Below are positions 13,736-19,643 of a stretch of DNA of 22,937 nucleotides, in pieces. This DNA is from Elusimicrobiota bacterium (GTDB taxonomy: Bacteria > Elusimicrobiota > UBA8919). A model generated the notes under the pieces. That model was not told the DNA's origin. It made no database searches and was given only the letters and a program-made list of their open reading frames with translations. How positions within the stretch are numbered: the first letter of the stretch is position 1; each line of letters starts with the position of its first letter. The translations under genes were made by a program, and so were the position numbers. Where the stretch lies: positions 1 through 22,937 of the forward strand of contig DMMW01000018.1 of the NCBI GenBank assembly GCA_003452965.1, read 5' to 3'.

Positions 13736-14731
13736 ATGAAAGAAGCACTATACTATGAAGTTCACAACAAAGAAAAAGAACAACTGAAATGCAATCTTTG
13801 CCCATGGTATTGCATAATATCAAAAGACAAAGTCGGGAACTGTCACATACGAAAAAACATTGACAATAAACTAATTGCCCTAACCTATGACAAATTTACA
13901 TCCATCTCATTAGACCCGATTGAAAAAAAACCGCTTTATCATTATTATCCCGGAAAAGAAATATTATCATTCGGCACGGTTGGTTGTAACTTTCATTGCC
14001 AATTTTGCCAAAACTTCGAAATCTCACAAGCGGATTTTGACGAAAATTTACTAAAATACGTTACATCGTCTGAAGCCATTAGAATGGCAAAACAAAATAA
14101 ATCTATCGGAATTGCATACACATACAACGAACCTCTTATAAACTATGAATGGCTTAAAGATACGGCAGTTGAAGCAAGAAAATACGGCTTAAAAAATATA
14201 TTGGTATCCAACGGCTACATAAACGAAGAACCCTTTTCTAACATAGTGGAATATATTGATGCAGCAAACATAGATGTAAAATCATTCAGAGACGATTTTT
14301 ATAAGAAATATTGCAGCGGTAAACTTGCCCCGGTATTAAGAACAGTAGAAATATTAGTAAAAAAGAAAAAACACATTGAAATAACAAACCTCTTAATTCC
14401 CGGACTAAATGATTCCGATGAAAACATTTCTGACTTAGTTGACTGGGTGTCGGCATTGGGCGAAGAAATACCGCTCCATTTCTCACGATACTTTCCTTGT
14501 TATAAATTAACAGTAAAACCAACACCTACACCAACATTAGAAAAAGCAAGAAAAATTGCATTAAAAAAACTAAAACATGTCTATATAGGCAATATAGTAG
14601 AATCTGAATATAACAGAACTTATTGCCCACAATGTAATCAAATAGTAATTGAACGTAACGGATACAGCACTCAAATAGTCGGCTTAAAAGACGGCTTTTG
14701 CAAAAAATGCGCCCACAAGATTCTGTACTAA
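13736..14731 (+). CDS. amrS: AmrS-type radical SAM protein (AmmeMemoRadiSam family)
   Basis: This 331-residue protein matches the radical SAM member of the AmmeMemoRadiSam group. It has a Cys-rich N-terminal lead (C19, C22, C26, C36 in LKCNLCPWYC...GNCHIRK), the LDPIEKKPLYHYYPG segment (60-74) and the radical SAM cluster CX3CX2C at C84, C88, C91 (GCNFHCQFCQN). Next come YTYNEPLINYEW and the LLIPGLNDS motif; two CxxC pairs near the C-terminus (YCPQC and FCKKC) form a probable zinc ribbon. The usual partners AmrA (AMMECR1 domain) and AmrB (Memo-like) are not in the window. The reaction of the family is not established, so only the chemistry class is safe. A good AAGGA site lies five bases before the ATG. 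Confidence 0.9.
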   Translation: MKEALYYEVHNKEKEQLKCNLCPWYCIISKDKVGNCHIRKNIDNKLIALTYDKFTSISLDPIEKKPLYHYYPGKEILSFGTVGCNFHCQFCQNFEISQADFDENLLKYVTSSEAIRMAKQNKSIGIAYTYNEPLINYEWLKDTAVEARKYGLKNILVSNGYINEEPFSNIVEYIDAANIDVKSFRDDFYKKYCSGKLAPVLRTVEILVKKKKHIEITNLLIPGLNDSDENISDLVDWVSALGEEIPLHFSRYFPCYKLTVKPTPTPTLEKARKIALKKLKHVYIGNIVESEYNRTYCPQCNQIVIERNGYSTQIVGLKDGFCKKCAHKILY

Positions 14732-15064
14732 GTCCTGAGCGAAGCCGAAGGATTAGTGTCGTCATTCCCGAACGGCTTAATCGGGAATCTATAGTCTTGT
14801 CGTTAATATAGTGGCGGGGTCTCCCCGCTTACTGTAGCCGCAGAGCGTAGCTCTGCTCATACTATCTTGACGTCATCCTGAACGTAGTGCCCGCCCTTTG
14901 GGCGAGGTCTCGCCCCTTTGGGGCGGAAAGGATCTCGTAATAAAGTTGAGATTCCCTGCCCGCCTATCAAAAAATCTGTGATGGTCAGGCGGGTTCTCCC
15001 GACTCCGCCTCCGCTCCGTCAGCCGACGGATTGGCGGATGGCGGATCGGGATCAGAATGACGTC
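14731..15064. repeat. Tandem cluster of different palindromic repeats (gene-free tract)
   Basis: The 354 bases between amrS and maf hold no gene but a chain of inverted repeats: a TCCTGAGCGAAGCCGAAGGA unit (14733-14752) starting at the amrS stop; ATTCCCGA/TCGGGAAT (14764-14771, 14781-14788); GCGGGG/CCCCGC (14814-14828); GCAGAGC/GCTCTGC (14840-14856). Then a larger element runs from GACGTCATCCTGA (14869-14881) to TCAGAATGACGTC (15052-15064), 12 of 13 bases complementary. Nested inside it are CGCCC-TTT-GGGCG (14892-14904), CGCCCC-TTT-GGGGCG (14911-14925), CCCGCCT/AGGCGGG (14959-14965, 14987-14993) and an imperfect 55-base hairpin (14997-15051). It is far richer in GC than the rest of the window. 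Confidence 0.8.
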
Positions 15065-15085
15065 TTTGTTGAAAACATACAAAAT

Positions 15086-15667
15086 ATGAAACAAAAACTT
15101 ATCCTTGCCTCTGGTTCTCCACAAAGAAAAAAAATACTAAAAGATGCCGGATATAAATTTACAATCATTGTACCAAACATCAAAGAAGAATCTCATCACA
15201 CCACACCTTCTAATCTTGTAAAACATCTCGCCATACAAAAAGCCGAATCAGTAGCCAAAAAACTTAAAACAGGAATAATAATCGGTTCTGATACGATAGT
15301 TGTATTAAAAAGGGAAATAATCGGTAAACCAAAAAACATAAAAGAAGCCAAAAAAACGCTTTCAAAACTATCCGGTAGCTGGCATCGGGTTTACACAGGA
15401 GTTGCGATAATAGATGCATCAAACAACAAAAAAGTAATTGATTACGCTGTAAGCAAAGTAAAAATGAGAAAACTATCTAATGAAGAACTCGAAACATTAA
15501 GCAAAAAAAATCTTAACAAAGCCGGCGCCTATGCAGTTCAAGAAAAAGGGGACAAAGTAATAGAAAAAATAATTGGTGACTATCACAACGTTGTCGGCTT
15601 CCCAATCTACAAATTTAAGAAATTATTATTATTAATAAAGGGGTCACACCTAATTAATTTTAGGTGA
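15086..15667 (+). CDS. maf: Maf-family nucleotide pyrophosphatase
   Basis: Maf proteins hydrolyse non-canonical or excess nucleoside triphosphates (dTTP/UTP or m7GTP types) to monophosphates. The 193 residues carry LASGSPQRKKIL (7-18), GSDTIVV (67-73, with D69), GKPKNIKEAKKTL (80-92), SGSWHRVYTGV (96-106), KAGAYAVQEKG (145-155) and DYHNVVGFPIYK (165-176). The ATG at 15086 gives the canonical start; an open frame extends upstream only because the repeat tract lacks stops. No ribosome site is visible. The final nine residues and the stop codon come from the left end of the inverted-repeat element at 15637, so the native C-terminus has been replaced. The core ends before that point, so activity is probably kept. 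Confidence 0.93.
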   Translation: MKQKLILASGSPQRKKILKDAGYKFTIIVPNIKEESHHTTPSNLVKHLAIQKAESVAKKLKTGIIIGSDTIVVLKREIIGKPKNIKEAKKTLSKLSGSWHRVYTGVAIIDASNNKKVIDYAVSKVKMRKLSNEELETLSKKNLNKAGAYAVQEKGDKVIEKIIGDYHNVVGFPIYKFKKLLLLIKGSHLINFR

Positions 15668-15746
15668 ATAAATATGACAAAAAATGAACTTATTAAACAA
15701 TTGCAGGATAATTGAATGGGAAGATATTAATAGGTGTGACCCCTTT
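15637..15746. mobile_element. 110-bp inverted-repeat element (non-autonomous, REP/IS200-like ends)
   Basis: AAAGGGGTCACACCTA (15637-15652) is repeated exactly in reverse complement at 15731-15746. The left end also folds by itself: CACCTAA (15647-15653) with TTAGGTG (15660-15666). The interior has only a 13-codon open frame (15674-15715), so the element cannot code for its own transposase. Similar GGGGTCA-type ends flank REP-associated Y1 transposases in other bacteria; that parallel is from memory and not a search. The element overlaps the end of maf and marks the change in base composition. Confidence 0.7.
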
Positions 15747-15764
15747 TTGGTACAAATAAACAAC

Positions 15765-15793
15765 TTGACAAAAATATAATTATACTATATACT
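15765..15793 (+). promoter_or_regulatory. Near-consensus promoter of the AbiE pair with tandem -10 repeats
   Basis: TTGACA (15765-15770) and TATACT (15788-15793) are 17 bases apart. The heptamer TATACTA occurs twice in tandem (15781-15787 and 15788-15794), overlapping the -10 box, and TATATACT appears once more at 15821. AbiEi proteins of type IV systems repress their own promoter, so the repeats are good operator candidates. The start site would be near 15800, 32 bases before the ATG. Confidence 0.75.
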
Positions 15794-15831
15794 ATATTTC
15801 AGATAGTGGACATTTATGGGTATATACTGAT

Positions 15832-16437
15832 ATGACTTTTAAAGAGTTTTATTCTATTATAGATAGAAATAAATATTATGTGTTTTCAATAAACGACATT
15901 ATGTCTTTTTATCCAAACGAAACTGCAGAAAATATTAAGAAGCTTATTTATAGATGGAATAAGAAAGGGTGGATTTATAGTTTAAAAAATGGTTTATATG
16001 AGCTGACTTATCCTAAAGATTTTTCTATTCCAGACTTGTATATTGCAAACAAACTTTATTCACCTTCATATATTTCTTTGGAAACGGCATTGTCTAATTA
16101 TAGTATTATTCCAGAAGTTTCTATGGGAGTAACATCTATTACTTCTAAGCCAACAAGAAGATTTAATAACAAACATGGCCTTTTTATTTATAGAAGTATT
16201 CAGCCCGTCGCATTTAAAGGATATTTTATTCAAAAGATTAGAGGGTTTGAGGTTTTTATGGCTGAACCTGAAAAGGCAATTATTGATTATTTATATTTTA
16301 AGACACTTCATGGAAAGAAAATAGATTTTAAAGAAGAAAGAATTGATTTTAACACTGTACAATTGCGTAAGAACAAGATTGAGAAGTATGCAAAGTTGTT
16401 CAATTTAAATATTGAGGAGTTATATGCTTACTTATGA
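15832..16437 (+). CDS. Type IV antitoxin / transcriptional repressor, AbiEi family
   Basis: The 201-residue protein begins with a winged-helix region (residues 1-58: ISINDI-type helix, ENIKKLIYRWNKKGWIYSLKNGLYEL) and continues with the family block ADLYIANKLYSPSYISLETALSNY-like segment (here PDLYIANKLY...YISLETALSNYSIIPE, 64-91), TSITSKPTRRF (102-112), and FEVFMAEPEKAIIDYLYF (140-157). AbiEi antitoxins counter the AbiEii nucleotidyltransferase without direct contact and repress the operon. The toxin gene overlaps its 3' end by 14 bases, the standard layout. Codon and strand composition (T-rich) differ from the genes to the left, suggesting acquisition with the adjacent element. Confidence 0.88.
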   Translation: MTFKEFYSIIDRNKYYVFSINDIMSFYPNETAENIKKLIYRWNKKGWIYSLKNGLYELTYPKDFSIPDLYIANKLYSPSYISLETALSNYSIIPEVSMGVTSITSKPTRRFNNKHGLFIYRSIQPVAFKGYFIQKIRGFEVFMAEPEKAIIDYLYFKTLHGKKIDFKEERIDFNTVQLRKNKIEKYAKLFNLNIEELYAYL

Positions 16438-17239
16438 AGCATTGATTGATAATGCCAAGCAGAGAGGTATGCCCCATACAAAGGTAAGAGGTATTTTGCG
16501 TGAGTATCTGCAGGTATTGATTTTAAAAGAGATTAGCAGAAATAAGTATGGAAAAAAATTGTTTTTTACTGGCGGAACTTATCTGAGACTTGTACATGGG
16601 TTAAAGAGATTTTCTGAAGATTTAGATTATAATACAAAAACACTATCCGCAATAGAATTTGAAAATTTACTTAATACAGTTATAAATGACTTGAAAAAAT
16701 CAGGTTTTAAAGCTGAATTAAATTATAAGCATTGGGGAAATATTTTCTGCGCAAATTTGGTTTTTCCGGAAGTGGAAAATATTTATAATGTGGTTTCAAA
16801 ATTTTCTAAACAAAAAGGTATTACTATTAAGGTTGAGACAAACAGACCAAAATGGAAATTGGAAAGTGAAACACAAGTGGTTTCGGGTTTTGGTGAGTTT
16901 TTTCCATTTATTTGTTCAGAAAAAGGAGCTCTATTTGCTGACAAGATTGATGCTGTTTCAAGAAAGAGAAGGGGTAGGCATATTTATGATTTGATGTTTA
17001 TGCTTTCTAATGAATTTCCAATTAATAAAAATGTGCTGAAAGTGTTAGGTATTAAATCTAATCCATTAGAATATATTGTAAAAAGTATAAATAATATTTC
17101 ACAAGCAGAATTGAATAGTATGGCAGAATCTTTAAGACCCTTTCTTTTTGATGAACAGGAAGCAGATATGGTAGAAAAAGCTCATGTAGTTATTCCATTA
17201 ATGATACAAAAATATATAAAGAATGTCCAGTGGAGATAA
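16424..17239 (+). CDS. Type IV toxin, AbiEii-family nucleotidyltransferase
   Basis: AbiEii toxins are NTP transferases of the DNA polymerase beta fold that stop growth, often as phage defence. The ATG at 16424, behind GAGGAG (16414-16419), gives 271 residues; an alternative TTG at 16412 has no ribosome site. Motif I is complete: FFTGGTYLRLVHGLKRFSEDLDY, with G50-G51-T52 and the metal-binding D66 and D68. The second conserved region is ADKIDAVSRKRRGRHIYDL, with K174, R186 and D189. Position 187 is His, where many relatives have Asp. The gene overlaps the antitoxin gene, so they are co-expressed. Related MenA-type toxins of this fold modify tRNA; whether this one does is not shown. Confidence 0.88.
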   Translation: MLTYEALIDNAKQRGMPHTKVRGILREYLQVLILKEISRNKYGKKLFFTGGTYLRLVHGLKRFSEDLDYNTKTLSAIEFENLLNTVINDLKKSGFKAELNYKHWGNIFCANLVFPEVENIYNVVSKFSKQKGITIKVETNRPKWKLESETQVVSGFGEFFPFICSEKGALFADKIDAVSRKRRGRHIYDLMFMLSNEFPINKNVLKVLGIKSNPLEYIVKSINNISQAELNSMAESLRPFLFDEQEADMVEKAHVVIPLMIQKYIKNVQWR

Positions 17240-17296
17240 TGTAAAATAAGTTGTGTAAGTTATACTTGAAATGTAGGTTTAAGTATTGAAAAATAA

Positions 17297-17494
17297 ATAA
17301 AAAAGGGCGTATATAATGGTAGAAAAGTAGTAGTCGTTATCGATAATTATAAAGAGGTAGAATCTTTAAATAAAGTAAAAAAAATTGATATCGCTCTTAA
17401 TGTATTGGCAACTATGAGAAAAACAACAAGAAAAGAGGGATATATTAGTTACTTATTATTCCTACCCGAAAGATATAAAACTGTATATATATAA
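17297..17494 (+). pseudogene. Possible gene remnant without start codon
   Basis: A frame of 65 codons runs between stops at 17294 and 17492. Its peptide has protein-like composition (GRKVVVVIDNYKEVESL near the front, then ALNVLATMRKTTRKEGY and LLFLPERYK), but no ATG, GTG or TTG is near the front; the ATG at 17316 is in another frame and stops after four codons. It may be the decayed end of a gene linked to the AbiE island. I do not recognise the family, and chance is possible. Confidence 0.3.
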
Positions 17495-17613
17495 AATATT
17501 TGAGTTTCGGGAGTACAATACTTAATTATTCTATAATATGCTGAGTTCCAACACGGGATTGGAATTTTTGGAGTTTAGTGACCGTTGAATTTGGGTGGAA
17601 TTTTTTTTATTTC

Positions 17614-17642
17614 TTGATTTTTTTGCGTTAGTTGTGTAGAAT
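17614..17642 (+). promoter_or_regulatory. Candidate promoter for pfkA
   Basis: TTGATT (17614-17619) and TAGAAT (17637-17642) are spaced by 17 bases. Initiation near 17649 would give a leader of about 126 bases containing the palindrome at 17687-17749 and the hairpin around the ribosome binding site. Confidence 0.55.
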
Positions 17643-17686
17643 ATGTTGATACCGATTCATTGGTATTAGAATGACTAATTGGTTGA

Positions 17687-17749
17687 CCCACAAGGGGTAC
17701 CTCGCTAACCGGTTTAAATCTCCGAGATTTAAACCAGCGACCCTGCGGG
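17687..17749. repeat. Long imperfect palindrome in the pfkA leader
   Basis: The core is a 12+12 perfect inverted repeat at 17711-17722 and 17724-17735 (arms GGTTTAAATCTC and GAGATTTAAACC, one base between). Pairing continues outward with bulges: TCGCT (702-706) with AGCGA (736-740), then CCCACAAGGG (687-696) with CCCTGCGGG (741-749). The GTACC and AACC stretches on the left are unpaired. It could be a repeat element, a cruciform, or a leader RNA structure. Confidence 0.65.
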
Positions 17750-17771
17750 CAAATTTAAAAGGAAAAATTTG
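17750..17771 (+). promoter_or_regulatory. Hairpin presenting the pfkA ribosome binding site in its loop
   Basis: CAAATTT (17750-17756) pairs with AAATTTG (17765-17771). The eight-base loop AAAAGGAA contains the Shine-Dalgarno AAGGA (17759-17763). The ATG follows at 17775. The stem is AT-rich and weak, so it might modulate ribosome access, but no ligand or regulator is evident. Confidence 0.4.
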
Positions 17772-17774
17772 GGT

Positions 17775-18734
17775 ATGAAAAAGATAGCGATACTTACACC
17801 CGGTGGCGATGCGCCGGGAATGAATGCATGTATTAGAGCAGTTGTTCGCCGTTCAATATCTTCCGGTATGGAAGTTTACGGAGTGATGAACGGGTATCAG
17901 GGACTTATTGATGATAATATTTATAAGATGGAGCTGAGGTCTGTTAGCGGAATTATTCATCACGGCGGAACAATTTTAAAGAGTTCAAGATGCGCAGAGA
18001 TTAAGACAGATGAGGGTCTATCTAAAGCAATTGCAACCTTAAAGAAACATCAAATAGATTTTTTAGTCGTTATTGGCGGTGACGGTTCTATTAGAGCAGC
18101 TGAAAAGATTTCTAAATTTGGAATTTCAGTTTTTGGCATTCCTGCAAGTATAGATAATGATATTTTTGGTACTGATGAAACCATCGGCTTTGATACCGCA
18201 ATTGATACCGCTGTTGACGCTATTGATAAAATAAGGGATACCGCAACCAGTTTTGACAGGGTGTTTATTATTGAGGTTATGGGCAGAGAACACGGGTTTT
18301 TGGCATTAGAAATCGGGCTTGCTTCAGGCGCTGAATTAGTTTTTATTCCAGAAGTTAAATATGACCTTAAGAAAGTTTGCGATGAATTGAAAAAGGACCA
18401 ACAGAAGAAGAAAACGTCAGTTATAATTGTTTTTGCCGAAGGTTGCGGCGATGCAAAAGAATTTGCAAAGAAAATTTTCGAATGTACCGGTATAGATGTT
18501 AAGGTAAGCAATCTCGGTTATATTCAACGCGGTGGGAACCCATCAGCAAGAAGCAGAAACCTTGCAAGCAGATTCGGAAGTTTTTCTGTAGATTTAATTT
18601 TGAAAGGTGAAAAAAACAAGGTTATTGTTACACAGGATTGTGTTATTAAAGCGATACCTATAGAAAAAGCAATATCAGGCGAGAAAGATATCCCAAAGGA
18701 TACACTGGTGCTTATAGAAAAGCTTGCGGTGTAA
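17775..18734 (+). CDS. pfkA: ATP-dependent 6-phosphofructokinase
   Basis: PfkA phosphorylates fructose 6-phosphate with ATP at the committed step of glycolysis. The 319 residues keep E. coli numbering closely: GGDAPGMN (10-17), GGDGS (101-105, the glycine pattern of ATP rather than pyrophosphate users), the active-site loop PASIDND with D127 and D129, MGR at 169-171, and the C-terminal LGYIQRGGNPSARSR. Position 125 is Ser instead of the usual Thr and 124 is Ala instead of Gly, a conservative but unusual loop. I chose ATG 17775 over TTG 17769, since AAGGA (17759-17763) serves it better. It stands alone behind its own promoter and structured leader, and a hairpin repeat follows the stop. Confidence 0.94.
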   Translation: MKKIAILTPGGDAPGMNACIRAVVRRSISSGMEVYGVMNGYQGLIDDNIYKMELRSVSGIIHHGGTILKSSRCAEIKTDEGLSKAIATLKKHQIDFLVVIGGDGSIRAAEKISKFGISVFGIPASIDNDIFGTDETIGFDTAIDTAVDAIDKIRDTATSFDRVFIIEVMGREHGFLALEIGLASGAELVFIPEVKYDLKKVCDELKKDQQKKKTSVIIVFAEGCGDAKEFAKKIFECTGIDVKVSNLGYIQRGGNPSARSRNLASRFGSFSVDLILKGEKNKVIVTQDCVIKAIPIEKAISGEKDIPKDTLVLIEKLAV

Positions 18735-18764
18735 GAAGGATGACCGTTTTGCCGTATGCCTTTT

Positions 18765-18790
18765 ACAAATCCGCCAGTCGGCGGATTTGT
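18765..18790. repeat. Perfect 11-bp hairpin after pfkA
   Basis: ACAAATCCGCC (18765-18775) pairs with GGCGGATTTGT (18780-18790) around AGTC, and outer bases TTTTACAA/TTGTAAAA nearly extend the stem. The following bases are not a clean T-run, so termination is possible but unproven. The CCGCCAGTCGGCGG core is similar to the hairpin at 15015-15030. A GGGGTAGTGGGATTGTG stretch at 18803-18820 echoes the repeats before panD. Confidence 0.6.
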
Positions 18791-18837
18791 GTTGTAAAAT
18801 AGCGGGGTAGTGGGATTGTGATTACAAGTAGCGGAAT

Positions 18838-19551
18838 ATGAAAAATTTAACTGTTACTATCGGAAATTGGCTTTTTAAGTATAGAAGCTATTTTTTTGTT
18901 CCGATTATTTTAGCATTGATTATTTTTACAAGACCGATAATGCCTTTTAATTCTAAGGCGATAGATACAATTACCGATTTTTTGGGATTTTTTGTTGCTT
19001 TACTCGGATTTTTTCTAAGAGTTCTGGTTATAGGTTATAAAAAACCAATGACAAGCGGGAGAGGGACAAACATAGATGTTAGCGAAGTGGTTACTGACGG
19101 GGCTTATCAGATGTGCAGAAATCCGTTATATTTTGCCAATTTTCTGATTTGGTTGGGTTTTACAATTATTTGGTGGAATTTAGTTTTTTTTCTTTCTATT
19201 GTTATCTTTTTTTGGATTGAATATTATTTTATTATTAAAGCAGAAGAATTTTATCTTTTAAGTAAGTTCGGTTATGTTTATGATAATTTCAGGAAATCAA
19301 CTCCTGTTTTTTTCCCCAAATTGAATAATTTTAATAAACCGGAACGACCATTCAACTGGAATAAGGTTTTTAAAGCAGAATCAAATCTATTGTTATTGAT
19401 TTTAACTTTTCCTTTACTTTTTGAGATTTATGAAGATAAGTTATGGTATACGGTAAACTTTAATAAGAATATTATTTTAATTTTTATTGTTTTAGTTTTT
19501 TTATTTTTAGGTATTATTCTAAATTTTAAAATTTATTCCAATAAAAAATAG
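18838..19551 (+). CDS. Integral membrane methyltransferase, ICMT/PEMT-like
   Basis: The 237-residue protein has about five or six hydrophobic helices (near 18-34, 45-66, 98-115, 116-134, 182-198 and 210-230). Between them is the SAM-binding signature of the isoprenylcysteine carboxyl methyltransferase / phospholipid methyltransferase superfamily: DGAYQMCRNPLYFANFLIWLGF (segment from residue 87) followed by the EEFYLLSKFGYVYDNFRKSTPVFFP stretch (from 136). Bacterial members methylate small lipids or unknown acceptors; prenylated proteins are not expected, so the substrate is open. The last third adds extra helices beyond the core. A promoter for recA lies just downstream, so this gene is probably separately transcribed or in the pfkA unit. 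Confidence 0.82.
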   Translation: MKNLTVTIGNWLFKYRSYFFVPIILALIIFTRPIMPFNSKAIDTITDFLGFFVALLGFFLRVLVIGYKKPMTSGRGTNIDVSEVVTDGAYQMCRNPLYFANFLIWLGFTIIWWNLVFFLSIVIFFWIEYYFIIKAEEFYLLSKFGYVYDNFRKSTPVFFPKLNNFNKPERPFNWNKVFKAESNLLLLILTFPLLFEIYEDKLWYTVNFNKNIILIFIVLVFLFLGIILNFKIYSNKK

Positions 19552-19568
19552 GATTGCTACTATTTTTC

Positions 19569-19596
19569 TTGATTTTATATGAAAATGTTATATACT
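19569..19596 (+). promoter_or_regulatory. Candidate recA promoter
   Basis: TTGATT (19569-19574) and TATACT (19591-19596) are 16 bases apart, 48 bases before the recA start. A strong GGAGGT ribosome binding site lies at 19635-19640. I do not see a clear LexA-type palindrome, so SOS control cannot be claimed. Confidence 0.55.
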
Positions 19597-19643
19597 GGGT
19601 AAACAAAAATCGGTTTAAATGATTTTTTAATTTTGGAGGTGTT

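Larger units (their letters stand above)
17240..17774. other. 535-base gap without an intact gene
   Basis: Between the toxin and pfkA I find a start-less open stretch (17297-17494), a weak hairpin TTCCAA/TTGGAA followed by five T (17546-17569), a promoter candidate for pfkA (17614-17642) and a structured leader (17649-17771). The tract is T-rich. I found no good DnaA box, tRNA or integrase site in it. Confidence 0.6.

Noticed and set aside
14918..15085. N-terminal extension of Maf into the repeat tract
   Set aside because: The extension is Arg/Pro-rich and encoded by palindromes; Maf homologues begin at the MKQKLILASGSP segment, at 15086.
14873..15124. 83-codon open frame on the - strand
   Set aside because: It consists almost wholly of GC-rich palindromic repeats.
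15674..15715. 13-codon MTKNELIKQLQDN frame inside the 110-bp element, reminiscent of a HicA start
   Set aside because: It is too short, ends in a stop and has no recognisable continuation; similarity to HicA is not enough to claim a remnant.
17240..17774. Replication origin in the gap where the skew changes
   Set aside because: I found no convincing DnaA-box cluster (TTATCCACA-like) and no dnaA or dnaN gene nearby; the skew step is reported without claiming oriC.
18050..18511. 153-codon open frame on the - strand
   Set aside because: It is antisense to the well-conserved pfkA coding region.
19500..19643. LexA/SOS box upstream of recA
   Set aside because: No clear palindromic SOS operator of known type could be seen in the region.
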